A stretch of 64,000 nucleotides of DNA, from contig NZ_CP034142.1 of the NCBI RefSeq assembly GCF_003994855.1, forward strand, positions 1,922,001-1,986,000, given 5' to 3'. Origin of the DNA: Marinobacter sp. NP-4(2019) (lineage in GTDB: Bacteria > Pseudomonadota > Gammaproteobacteria > Pseudomonadales > Oleiphilaceae). Shown here piece after piece: positions 1 through 7,660 of the stretch. The translations under genes were made by a program, and so were the position numbers. Within the stretch, counting starts at the first letter, position 1, and each line of letters opens with the position of its first letter. The notes beneath the pieces were generated by a model. The model ran no database searches, was not told the DNA's origin, and saw nothing but the letters and a program-made list of their open reading frames with translations.

Positions 1-308
1 GCAGCTATGGGCGTTGTCAGTGTACCGATTCGCAGCCGCAGTGCCTCGGGTTTTGAATCCAGACGACTATACAGTGGGCTACCACACTCCCGGCAGAATG
101 CCCGCTTTTTGCCGGGCTTTGATTCGAATTCCTTCATCAACTCGCGACCCGCGACAAACTGGAAATGAGAGGCCTGAATGGGGCTGTTCGTGCCATAAGC
201 AGAGCCCTGGGCGCGCCGGCACTGGGAGCAGTGGCACATGGCAATAGGGCCGAGTTCGCCGGTGTATTCATATTGGATTTGACCGCAGAGGCAGGTTCCT
301 TTGAGCAT
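1..308 (-). CDS. GFA-family (CENP-V/GFA) zinc-binding protein, C-terminus beyond the window
   Basis: The reverse strand opens with ATG at 308, preceded by GAGGATTT as ribosome binding site, and stays open for 102 codons to the window edge, so the gene is cut off. It starts MLKGTCLCGQIQYEY, followed by MCHCSQCRRAQGS and CRECGSPLYSRL. The CxC, CxxC and second CxxC cysteine sets are the zinc ligands of the GFA (glutathione-dependent formaldehyde-activating enzyme-like) family. Most members have no proven substrate, so I do not assert formaldehyde chemistry. It is divergent from the lipoprotein gene at 379. Two more GFA genes lie at 13884 and 24551, the three being only distantly alike. The family call is firm; the function is open. 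Confidence 0.88.
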   Translation of the reverse strand, partial: MLKGTCLCGQIQYEYTGELGPIAMCHCSQCRRAQGSAYGTNSPIQASHFQFVAGRELMKEFESKPGKKRAFCRECGSPLYSRLDSKPEALRLRIGTLTTPIA

Positions 309-378
309 AAATCCTCGCTTTGGCGAATGGGTTGAAGTTAGTCTAGGTTACTGCAGTCTCATTGAATGGGGCATCAGG

Positions 379-1029
379 ATGAAAACAATTGGCCTACTTG
401 TCGTGTTGTTCGCCCTATACGGATGCTCCGGAAAACCCCATGTCGTTGAGCCGGATACCGGGGCTGACAGTGCCCGCACAATCAAGCTGTACGTTGTGAG
501 CCACGGCTGGCATGTGGGGCTCGCACTAGCAGATGAAGAACTCAACAGTGCTCTTCCGGATCTCAAAGAGCGGTTTTCAGGGGCCGAGTATTACGAACTA
601 GGGTGGGGTGACAAGGGGTTCTACCAGACCAGCGAGATCACATCAGGCGTGACCCTCCAGGCGATCGTCTGGTCGCCTGGAACCGTGGTGCACGTTGTGG
701 CACTGCCGGTTTCTCCCGACAAGTTTTTCCCCGCGAGTGACGTTGTTTATACCTGCCTCAACGCTGCAGAACTCGATTCCCTGAAGCAATATCTGTCCAA
801 CAGCTTTACTCAGGATGAAAACGGCAACCTGGTTGCGCTCAAGCGCGGAATCTACGGTGACAGCCAGTTCTATGATGGCGAAGGCCGTTACCACTTGCTC
901 AATACCAGTAACAAATGGGCCGCTAAGGCGCTGAAGAGCGCGGGTATGGACATATTACCAACGTTCAAGCTGACGGCCGACAGCGTTATGGGGTTTGTGG
1001 AGGAGAACCGCAACGACTGCACCCAGTAA
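379..1029 (+). CDS. DUF2459 family lipoprotein
   Basis: 216 residues. The start at 379 is chosen because it gives a classic lipoprotein signal, MKTIGLLVVLFALYGC, with Cys at residue 16; an upstream in-frame start at 301 would bury the signal. The mature part contains YVVSHGWHVGLAL and YYELGWGDKGFYQ, typical of the DUF2459 (TIGR02117) family, often found near urease or membrane genes but without a proven activity. The HGWH segment and conserved Gly/Trp residues suggest an enzyme-like fold; this is inference. It is a single gene, followed 22 nt later by the convergent stop of a LysR gene. Confidence 0.8.
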   Translation: MKTIGLLVVLFALYGCSGKPHVVEPDTGADSARTIKLYVVSHGWHVGLALADEELNSALPDLKERFSGAEYYELGWGDKGFYQTSEITSGVTLQAIVWSPGTVVHVVALPVSPDKFFPASDVVYTCLNAAELDSLKQYLSNSFTQDENGNLVALKRGIYGDSQFYDGEGRYHLLNTSNKWAAKALKSAGMDILPTFKLTADSVMGFVEENRNDCTQ

Positions 1030-1051
1030 ATCTCGGTACCGGCGAAACAGA

Positions 1052-2011
1052 CTAACTTAAACGCCGACCGGCCAGCCGCTCCTTCTGCGCCCGGACGGCG
1101 TCCGTCAGAAAGTCCATCAGCGCATGAATCCTCACCACACCCCGCAGGTCCGGGTGCATCAGGAACCACAGGCCGTATTCCAGTTCGGGGATGGGGTCGG
1201 TGAGCTGGATAATGTCGGGGTCTTCGTCCGCCAGATAACAGGGGATCACGGCCAGCCCCATGCGGGAACGAATGGCGCTGAGAATACTGACCAGGGTATC
1301 CACACGGTAGACGCAGGCCTGCTTCAACGCGTTATTCTCCATCCACTGGTCCACGGAAGAGTCCTGCAGCCGTGGACCGGCGCCAATCCAGGGTTGGCTG
1401 GCGAGGGTCTCAATGGGCGTACCCGGAGTCAGGCCAAGGTCTTTGTGCCCATAGACGGCCTGGCCGATAGTGGTCAGCGGCCGGCCGATCAGATTCTCCG
1501 GAGGGCGGTTGGACGGGCGGATGGCAACGTCCGCCTCCCGGCGTGTGAGGTTGAATAACTGGTTGGAGACCGCCACGTCCAGCACGATACCGGGGTATTT
1601 ATGCCGGAACTGCGTGAACAGCGGCGCCAGCACCCCCATCAGCAGCGAGTCCGTGGTGGTGGTCCAGATCTCGCCGCTGGGTTCCAGGTCACGGCCGGCC
1701 ACTTTACGTTCGGCGGCCAGGGCGGCCTCGTCCATAACCCTGGCGGTGTCAGCGAGCTCTTCCCCTGCCAGCGTCGGCCGGTAACCGGTCCGGCTTCTCT
1801 CAAACAGAGTCACCCCCAGGCGCTGTTCCACATCACCCAGCCGCCGGAAGACCGTGGCGTGGCTCACGCCCAATGCCCTTGACGCGCCAGATAGGGAGCC
1901 GGTAGTGGCAATGGCGAGCACCAGCTCAAAGTCATTCCAAGCCAGATTGCTCCGCGTTTTCTGCGCCGCGACGGGAGATTTTTCGGGTTGATTGTCTGTT
2001 CGTTTTTGCAA
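1052..2011 (-). CDS. LysR-family transcriptional regulator
   Basis: 319 residues. An N-terminal winged helix-turn-helix spans about residues 25-85 (GSLSGASRALGVSHATVFRR), followed by a substrate-binding domain with the LTRREADVAIR segment typical of LysR co-inducer domains. The first 22 residues are a charged tail that may not all be translated. The gene is divergent from a small ORF at 2129, with a 118-nt shared gap in which LysR proteins usually bind, so autoregulation and control of the small gene are plausible. No target or co-inducer can be read from the sequence. Confidence 0.9.
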   Translation of the reverse strand: MQKRTDNQPEKSPVAAQKTRSNLAWNDFELVLAIATTGSLSGASRALGVSHATVFRRLGDVEQRLGVTLFERSRTGYRPTLAGEELADTARVMDEAALAAERKVAGRDLEPSGEIWTTTTDSLLMGVLAPLFTQFRHKYPGIVLDVAVSNQLFNLTRREADVAIRPSNRPPENLIGRPLTTIGQAVYGHKDLGLTPGTPIETLASQPWIGAGPRLQDSSVDQWMENNALKQACVYRVDTLVSILSAIRSRMGLAVIPCYLADEDPDIIQLTDPIPELEYGLWFLMHPDLRGVVRIHALMDFLTDAVRAQKERLAGRRLS

Positions 2012-2128
2012 AGTCTGTTATCACTCGTAGGGAATAGTTTGCAGTTTAGAACAATATTAGCATGTACCTGAACTCACAAGACAACCAGGGCGCCTCGCTA
2101 CCAGGTGCAGCGCCGGGAGGACAGAGAC

Positions 2129-2356
2129 ATGTTGATTTCACAAGAGATGACCTATTTCCACGCCCGCAACCCGTTAGCCTTCCGCGAGAACGATGATGGT
2201 TCAGACCGGAGCGCCGACAACATTCCTGGGAGCGGCATACCGCCCAGATATCGGAATGGAATGGGAGGCGTTAATCTTGAACAGGTCAGGCGGGATCAGC
2301 GCCGGGCACGGCGAGACTTTGTGCGGGCGATGATAGGGCGCCTGGGCAAGCGTTGA
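2129..2356 (+). CDS. Small hypothetical protein divergent from LysR
   Basis: 75 residues from ATG 2129, chosen over an upstream in-frame start at 2105 because GGGAGG sits 8 nt before it. The sequence is hydrophilic, with a Gly/Pro/Asn-rich centre and a strongly basic C-terminus (RRDQRRARRDFVRAMIGRLGKR shortened: Arg-rich helix then GRLGKR). The basic amphipathic end resembles small DUF1127-like proteins, but I do not recognise a named family. Its position opposite LysR suggests it may be regulated by it. It could be non-coding; the good ribosome binding site argues that it is real. Confidence 0.5.
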   Translation: MLISQEMTYFHARNPLAFRENDDGSDRSADNIPGSGIPPRYRNGMGGVNLEQVRRDQRRARRDFVRAMIGRLGKR

Positions 2357-2458
2357 GTTACCGAAGCTGGCTGTTCTCGCTGCCACGTCGGTTTGCTGGA
2401 CGATGGGGGCTGCTTTGCCAAAGCGTCGGCCCCCGTCATTACCACTGAAGTAACATTG

Positions 2459-3880
2459 TCAGTAGAGATAAACCGCGCCACTGTTTGCGGCACTGTTGTC
2501 ACTTTGGTTGCCGTCCACACCGGTGGCGTTACTATCTTCCAAAGTAGCCCCTACTGCCAGGGTGTTGCCGTCGGCAGAGAGGGCGAGCGCTGCGCCGAAC
2601 TCGTCGCCCGTGCCCGTGTTCGAGGCTTTGACGTAAGCCAGTTGGGACCAGGTACCGGCGCTACGGGTGAAGACAAAGACCGCACCACTGTCTCCTGCAC
2701 TGTTGTCGTGTGGGTAGCCGCCCACGCCGGTGGCATTGTTGTCCTCACGGACAGCCCCTACCGCCAGGGAGTTGCCATCGGCGGAGAGGGCGAGCGCTTC
2801 GCCGAACATGTCACCTGACTCCGTGTTCGAGGGTTTGACGTAAGCCTGTTGGGACCAAATACCGTCGCTGTGGATGAAGACATAAACGGCGCCGCTGTTC
2901 CCGGCACTGTTGTCGCTTTGGTTGCCTTCCACGCCAGTGGCATTGCTGCGCTCACGGACAGCGCCTGCTGCCAGAGTGTTGCCATCCCCGGAGAGGGCGA
3001 GCGCCTGGCCGAACCCGTCCAACGGGTCGGTGTTCGAGGCTTTGACGTATGCCTGCTGGGACCAGGTGCCGTCGCTGCGGGTGAAGACATAAATCGCACC
3101 ACTGTCCCCGGCACTGTTGTCGTCTTGGTTGCCGCCCACCCCGGTGGCATTACTATCTTCCAAAGAAGCCCCGACCGCCAGGGTGTTGCCATCGGCGGAG
3201 AGGGCGAGCGCTGTGCCGAACTCGTCACCCGTCTGCGTGTTCGAGGCTTTGACGTAAGCCTGCTGGGACCAGATACCGTCGCTGTGGGTGAAGACATAGA
3301 CCGCGCCACTGTCCCCGGCACCGTTGTCGTTTTGGTCGCCGTCTACCCCGGTGGCATTGCTGCCCTCACTGACAGCCCCTACCGCCAGGGTGTTGCCATC
3401 GGCGGAGAGGGCGAGCGCTGTGCCGAACAAGTCACCCGATTCCGTGTTCGAGGCTTTGATGTAAGCCTGCTGGGACCAGGTACCGTCGCTGCGGGTGAAG
3501 ACATAAACGGCGCCGCTGTCCTCGGCACTGTTGTCGCTCTGGTCACCGTCCACACCGTTGGCGCTGCTGTTCTCATCGCCCGCCCCCACCACCAGGGTAT
3601 TACCATCGGCGGAGAGGGCAAGCGCCTGGCCGAACCCGTCCAACGGGTCTGTGTTCGAGGCTTTGACGTAAGCCTGCTGGGACCAGGCGCCGTCGCTGCG
3701 GGTGAAGACATAGACCGCGCCACTGCCCCCGGCACTGTTGTTAGTCTGGTCGCCGCCCACGCCGGTGGCATTACTGTCCTCATGACTGACACCGACAGCC
3801 AGGGTGTTGCCGTCGGCAGAGACCGCTAGTGTTGCGCCGAACTCGTCGCCTGTCTCCGTGTTTGAGCCCTTGGCGTAGCC
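2459..3880 (-). repeat. Tandem 207-bp coding repeats (about 6.9 units)
   Basis: The seven propeller blades of the FG-GAP lipoprotein are also conserved at DNA level: units of 207 bp with shared blocks such as GTAAGCCTGCTGGGACCA and GGTGTTGCCATCGGCGGAGA on the plus strand. Blades 2 and 5 share the variant TDPLDGFGQALALS, suggesting that a multi-blade block was duplicated. Such near-identical units can expand or contract by recombination. Confidence 0.85.
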
Positions 3881-4315
3881 CACGGCAGCGGCGAGTGTGC
3901 CGCTCACGTACTCGGCATCGGAGTCAGCGCAGCCGACTTCGTTGCAGGCCTGAAGAATGTAAGAGGCGTTGATGCGCCCGGGCAGGAAGACCGTGTAGTC
4001 GTGGTTTGTGCTATCGGCCGCAAGGGTCGCCACCGGAGTGTAGCCCGAAGTGCCGTCGGGGTTTTCCAGCAGGCGGTATTCGGTTTCGGTTGAGACATCG
4101 CTCCACGTAAAATTAAAAATCTTTGCCGTTTGGGGAGTCAGAGACATCGTTGGCGCGGAGGGTGTGGTAATGGGAGCGCTATCGCTGTCGCCACCGACCC
4201 TCCCGCCGCCTTCTCCGCTTCCTCCTTGGCTGCAACCTGCAGTGAGGGCAATTGGCGCCAATACCAAAAGAACCAGGGCAAGGCGCGGTAACGCTCTAAG
4301 AATATTCAGTATCAT
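2459..4315 (-). CDS. FG-GAP/integrin alpha-like repeat lipoprotein
   Basis: 618 residues. A lipoprotein signal ends ...PIALTAGC (Cys28), followed by a Gly/Ser-rich linker and a fibronectin-like segment (residues 55-140, WSDVSTETEYRLLENPDGTS). From about residue 146 there are nearly seven tandem units of 69 residues, each carrying D-x-FG-x-ALALSADGNTLAVGA, a SNATGV-GDQ-DN loop and SGAVYVFTRSDGTWSQQA. This is the blade pattern of FG-GAP beta-propellers, in which Asp-rich loops bind Ca2+. Seven blades would close one propeller. The protein ends on SGAVYLY at the last strand, so it looks complete. The likely role is a surface or periplasmic adhesion/structural protein; no partner is visible. Confidence 0.85.
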   Translation of the reverse strand: MILNILRALPRLALVLLVLAPIALTAGCSQGGSGEGGGRVGGDSDSAPITTPSAPTMSLTPQTAKIFNFTWSDVSTETEYRLLENPDGTSGYTPVATLAADSTNHDYTVFLPGRINASYILQACNEVGCADSDAEYVSGTLAAAVGYAKGSNTETGDEFGATLAVSADGNTLAVGVSHEDSNATGVGGDQTNNSAGGSGAVYVFTRSDGAWSQQAYVKASNTDPLDGFGQALALSADGNTLVVGAGDENSSANGVDGDQSDNSAEDSGAVYVFTRSDGTWSQQAYIKASNTESGDLFGTALALSADGNTLAVGAVSEGSNATGVDGDQNDNGAGDSGAVYVFTHSDGIWSQQAYVKASNTQTGDEFGTALALSADGNTLAVGASLEDSNATGVGGNQDDNSAGDSGAIYVFTRSDGTWSQQAYVKASNTDPLDGFGQALALSGDGNTLAAGAVRERSNATGVEGNQSDNSAGNSGAVYVFIHSDGIWSQQAYVKPSNTESGDMFGEALALSADGNSLAVGAVREDNNATGVGGYPHDNSAGDSGAVFVFTRSAGTWSQLAYVKASNTGTGDEFGAALALSADGNTLAVGATLEDSNATGVDGNQSDNSAANSGAVYLY

Positions 4316-4440
4316 GGATTGTCCTCCTTGACCGCCTTATTTCTTTTCGCCCGTTAGAAAGTTATGGCCAACTACCTCTGAAAAGTAAATAAATTATGCG
4401 GCTATATTTTCAAAACCCACACCTGCCTAACGAACTTATG

Positions 4441-5337
4441 TTATCGCCGGACTTCGCTGGATGGGGATTGGCTGTTGTAGAAGTTGGCCATGATCGCCGT
4501 CACCGCCTCGGGCTTTTCCTCCTGCAGGAAATGCCCGCAGTCCGGAATCCGGTGCACCGCCGCTTGGGGCACATCGGCCGCGACCCGGTGCATGGTCTGG
4601 GCGACCTCCGGCAGGATGACGTCATTGTCAGCGTATATCAGGCAGACAGGCTGATGGATGTCCTTCAGGCTCTCGGCAATAGCCTTGAAACCGTCCACAT
4701 GCAGGCGGTGGGCGCTGCGCAGCAGGGCTTTTCGGGCCGCCTTGTCATAGCCGGTTCCGGTGTAAGGCGCCTGGTAGCCGGCCAGTGCCTCCCGGGTGAG
4801 TCGTCTTTTGTGTTTAAGGCCCAGTTTCATGGAGAAGGCGATGCCATAGCGGCTGCTGAACCAGGTCCGCACACCCGGCATCAGGGTCATGCCCACGAAC
4901 AGTTTCACCGCCCAGGAAAAGTCGGGATAGACGATGGTGTCCAGCAGGACGTAGCTGGCAAGCTGAGCCGGATGTCGCTGGGCCCACCAGAGTCCGATGG
5001 GGCCGCCCAGGTCGTGGACCACCAGGTGGACTTTGGTAATGCCCAGTTGTTCCACGAACGCCTGCAGAATGTCGGCATGATAGCGAAAACTGAAGGAGTC
5101 GCCTGGGTTCTTGTCGGAACCACCAAAACCGGGAAGGTCCAGGGCGATCACCCGGTGATGCTCTGCCAGAGGCACCATCATGTGGCGGTACAGATAGGAC
5201 GAGGTGGGCCAACCGTGCAGCAGCAGGATGACCTCGTCTCTGGGATGAGCCTCACCAGTCTCCAGGTAATGTACGTTGAAGTCCGGCGCATCCAGGTGGA
5301 TATGGCGTGACTGAATGGAAGGATCGAGCTTGTACAT
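4441..5337 (-). CDS. Alpha/beta hydrolase, haloalkane dehalogenase/epoxide hydrolase-like
   Basis: 298 residues, single-domain alpha/beta hydrolase. HGWP at 41-44 forms the oxyanion hole. The nucleophile elbow is VHDLGGP, with Asp109 as nucleophile rather than Ser, which places it with haloalkane dehalogenases, epoxide hydrolases and fluoroacetate dehalogenases rather than esterases. The catalytic His lies in DCGHFLQEEKP near the C-terminus. The substrate is not predictable. It is downstream of, and codirectional with, a TetR gene, with a TetR-like palindrome (5381-5396) 44 nt upstream of its start, so it is probably the gene that TetR represses. Confidence 0.85.
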   Translation of the reverse strand: MYKLDPSIQSRHIHLDAPDFNVHYLETGEAHPRDEVILLLHGWPTSSYLYRHMMVPLAEHHRVIALDLPGFGGSDKNPGDSFSFRYHADILQAFVEQLGITKVHLVVHDLGGPIGLWWAQRHPAQLASYVLLDTIVYPDFSWAVKLFVGMTLMPGVRTWFSSRYGIAFSMKLGLKHKRRLTREALAGYQAPYTGTGYDKAARKALLRSAHRLHVDGFKAIAESLKDIHQPVCLIYADNDVILPEVAQTMHRVAADVPQAAVHRIPDCGHFLQEEKPEAVTAIMANFYNSQSPSSEVRR

Positions 5338-5380
5338 GGTCTGCTCCTATTGCTTGGTTTTGTTGGCTGAGGTTGTCCTT

Positions 5381-5396
5381 GTTAACGATCGTTAAC
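5381..5396. promoter_or_regulatory. Probable TetR operator upstream of hydrolase
   Basis: A perfect 16-bp palindrome, GTTAACGATCGTTAAC, sits between the TetR gene and the hydrolase start. A near-identical copy (GTTAACGGATGTTAAC) lies at 6000-6015, directly against the TetR start. Two copies of one motif flanking a regulator are the usual sign of autoregulation plus target control. Confidence 0.75.
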
Positions 5397-5420
5397 TGAG
5401 GGGCAAATAAAAACCACCGG

Positions 5421-5999
5421 CTAGGCCGCAATGCCAGTCAGGATGCGCTCGGTGGTACGCCAGAACAAGGCCTCGATCTCGCCCTGGGACCGGGGCAGTA
5501 CCCCGGATGTGTACAGTGAGAAGAAGCCGGTAAAAGTGGCCAACAGCAGTACGGATAGCTCACTGGGATCGTCCTGCTTCAGATAGCCTTCGTCCATGCA
5601 CTCACGAATACGGGCGGTGTAAAAGTCGAAGGACATCTTGGACCTGGTCCGCAATTCATCGTGATGGACAAGTTGGTCCTTGGTGTCTGAGCGCACGAAG
5701 ATCAGCTCGAAGTAGCGCGGATGCTCCAGAACAAACGCAAGGGTGTACGCCAGCGTCTTCCGGAAACGTTCCTTCGCCGTGGAGGCGTCCAGTGCCGGCG
5801 TCAGGTAGCGGGTATAGGTATTGAATCCCTTCTCCAGCACACAGTGGAACAGCTCTTCTTTATTGCTGAAGTGCCGGTAGATGGCGGTGGCGCTGATATC
5901 GGCCTTCGCGGCGATCCTGCGCATGGACAGGCCTTTGTAGCCGTCACTGAGAAACTGGTCCCGCGCGCAGTTCAGGATAATGTCTTTGGTTGAACTCAT
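5421..5999 (-). CDS. TetR/AcrR-family transcriptional regulator
   Basis: 192 residues. The N-terminal helix-turn-helix is typical: MRRIAAKADISATAIYRHF at about residues 26-44, with the KEELF helix after it. The C-terminal ligand domain is about 140 residues with no recognisable ligand signature. The gene precedes the hydrolase gene on the same strand (83-nt gap). Both gene starts carry the same 16-bp operator-like palindrome, so it probably represses itself and the hydrolase until a small hydrophobic ligand binds. Confidence 0.92.
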   Translation of the reverse strand: MSSTKDIILNCARDQFLSDGYKGLSMRRIAAKADISATAIYRHFSNKEELFHCVLEKGFNTYTRYLTPALDASTAKERFRKTLAYTLAFVLEHPRYFELIFVRSDTKDQLVHHDELRTRSKMSFDFYTARIRECMDEGYLKQDDPSELSVLLLATFTGFFSLYTSGVLPRSQGEIEALFWRTTERILTGIAA

Positions 6000-6015
6000 G
6001 TTAACGGATGTTAAC
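6000..6015. promoter_or_regulatory. Probable TetR operator at its own start
   Basis: GTTAACGGATGTTAAC abuts the TetR start codon (6000 lies one base beyond it). It matches the perfect palindrome at 5381 in 13 of 16 positions, including both GTTAAC arms. Overlap with the translation start region fits negative autoregulation. Confidence 0.72.
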
Positions 6016-6117
6016 CACGAGTGGGGATTGAGTCAAACTCGGACATAAATAGATGGCGAGGGCATGAGACCCCCAAACCTGGCCCTAAGGGTCTATGCTT
6101 GATCTATGGGGGACGGT

Positions 6118-7302
6118 ATGGCTGACTTGATTCTGTTGGGCACCCGCAAGGGGACTGTCATCTTTGATCGCATCAATGCCGATTGGCGCGCTCGTCCAAT
6201 TCTGCATGCAGGCATTTCTGTTTGTTACGCGGTTCGTGATCCACGTAGCGGCACGCTGTGGGCATCCCTGGACCATGGCCACTGGGGGCCAAAGCTGGCT
6301 CGTTCGCGCGATGGCGGTGAAACCTGGGATGAAGTGGCGTCGGTCAAGTATCCCAGGGCCGCACGCCACATTGTCCAATACCTGCCTACCCCCGATTTCG
6401 ACCCGGAGGCCCCAGCGGGCCAGCCCGAATATGCCGACTCATCCGTATACAAGATCTGGAATATCGAATTCGGCAGTGACAGTCAGCCCGGTCGGTTGTA
6501 CGCCGGTACGATCCCCGGTGGATTGTTCGTCAGTGATGATGGCGGTGACAGTTGGGAGCTCAACCGCCCTCTGTGGAACCATGACTCCCGTGGTGGCGAC
6601 CTGTTCGCGGGTGATGCAACGGGTGTGAATCAATGGAGCGGCACACCGGCGAGTATCGATTATGGCGTGTTTGAACCCGGTATCCATTCGATCATTGTCG
6701 ATCCTCGCAATCCGGACCACCTGTATGTGGCAGTGTCCTCCGCCGGTGTGCTTGAGACTACCGATGGATGCCGAACCTGGACGGGGCGCAATCGCGGTAT
6801 GTTGATGGACTACTTGCCCGACCCCACTGCGGAGTGGGGGCATGATCCACATTTCGTGACCAGTTGCCCCGGGCAGCCGGACCATCTCTGGCAACAGAAC
6901 CACTGTGGCGTCTTTTACAGTGATGATGGCGCCCGGAACTGGAGAAAAGTCAGTATGCCGGATATGGGCGTGCACTTCGGTTTCCCCATCGCGGCGGATG
7001 CGAATGACGGGCGTACCGCCTGGGTTGTTCCGGCGCGAGCGGACTCAGAACGTATGGCGATTGACGGTGGCCTGTTTGTCGCCCGGACAATCGATGGCGG
7101 CCAGTCCTGGCAATCGTTCCGTCAGGGCCTGCCGCAAAAAAACGCCTACGACGTTGTCCTGAGGCATGGCCTGGACGTATCGGGGGATTGTCTGTGTTTT
7201 GGCAGTACCACCGGTAATGTTTACCTGTCGGAAGACCGTGGTGAAACCTGGCAATGCCTAGGGAACAATCTGCCGCCGGTATATTCGGTACGATTTGGGT
7301 GA
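6118..7302 (+). CDS. BNR/sialidase-like beta-propeller (glycosyl hydrolase-like) protein
   Basis: 394 residues from ATG 6118, preceded closely by GGGGGA; a start at 6106 would overlap that site. It carries repeated Asp-box (SxDxGxxW) motifs: SRDGGETW, SDDGGDSWE, TTDGCRTW, SDDGARNW, TIDGGQSW and SEDRGETW. These mark a six-bladed sialidase/sortilin-like propeller. There is no signal peptide, so it is probably cytoplasmic, unlike true sialidases. It is followed 5 nt later by a MoaD/ThiS-like gene, probably in one operon. As far as I recall this pairing recurs in other bacteria, but its biochemistry is unknown to me. Confidence 0.8.
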   Translation: MADLILLGTRKGTVIFDRINADWRARPILHAGISVCYAVRDPRSGTLWASLDHGHWGPKLARSRDGGETWDEVASVKYPRAARHIVQYLPTPDFDPEAPAGQPEYADSSVYKIWNIEFGSDSQPGRLYAGTIPGGLFVSDDGGDSWELNRPLWNHDSRGGDLFAGDATGVNQWSGTPASIDYGVFEPGIHSIIVDPRNPDHLYVAVSSAGVLETTDGCRTWTGRNRGMLMDYLPDPTAEWGHDPHFVTSCPGQPDHLWQQNHCGVFYSDDGARNWRKVSMPDMGVHFGFPIAADANDGRTAWVVPARADSERMAIDGGLFVARTIDGGQSWQSFRQGLPQKNAYDVVLRHGLDVSGDCLCFGSTTGNVYLSEDRGETWQCLGNNLPPVYSVRFG

Positions 7303-7307
7303 ACATC

Positions 7308-7586
7308 ATGACGACCGTTGAAATGACATCGCATCTGTACCGGTACTTTCCGCAGTTGGAGAACCGAACGATCAGGGTACCGGCCGGCCCGGTCTCGGAG
7401 GTCCTGAAGGCCGTGAACGAAATTGCCCCGGGCTTCACCGATTACGTGCTTGATGACCAGGGCGCTCTGCGTCGGCATGTGTATCTCGCCATCGACAAAG
7501 CGCTTGTGGTCGATAGAAAGACACTCTGTGACCGTGTCCAGGATGGCGGAACCGTATACATATTCCAGGCTTTGAGCGGGGGGTGA
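7308..7586 (+). CDS. MoaD/ThiS-like small ubiquitin-fold protein
   Basis: 92 residues from ATG 7308. It has the beta-grasp pattern of MoaD/ThiS: FPQLENRTIRVP, DYVLDDQGALRRHVYLAIDK, then DGGTVYIFQALSGG. The C-terminal Gly-Gly is the conserved tail that E1-like enzymes adenylate and then thiocarboxylate or conjugate. The first segment HLYRYFPQ is also typical. No moaE, moeB or thiF neighbour is present, so it is unlikely to be the molybdopterin synthase subunit. It is cotranscribed with the BNR protein, its likely partner. Confidence 0.82.
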   Translation: MTTVEMTSHLYRYFPQLENRTIRVPAGPVSEVLKAVNEIAPGFTDYVLDDQGALRRHVYLAIDKALVVDRKTLCDRVQDGGTVYIFQALSGG

Positions 7587-7660
7587 GCCGCAGCATGCTA
7601 TTATGATGACAGTTGAGAAAATCATATAAACCCAAAACAAATACTAACGCGGTAAGGGCG

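Noticed and set aside
14..247. Plus-strand ORF at the window start
   Set aside because: Shadow of the minus-strand GFA gene (1-308), which has all family cysteines.
2849..3829. 326-codon plus-strand ORF across the FG-GAP repeats
   Set aside because: It is antisense to a well-supported lipoprotein gene and owes its length to the repeated codon pattern; no start signals.
2459..3880. Regular direct repeats as a possible CRISPR array
   Set aside because: Units are 207 bp, coding and without unique spacers; they are protein blades.
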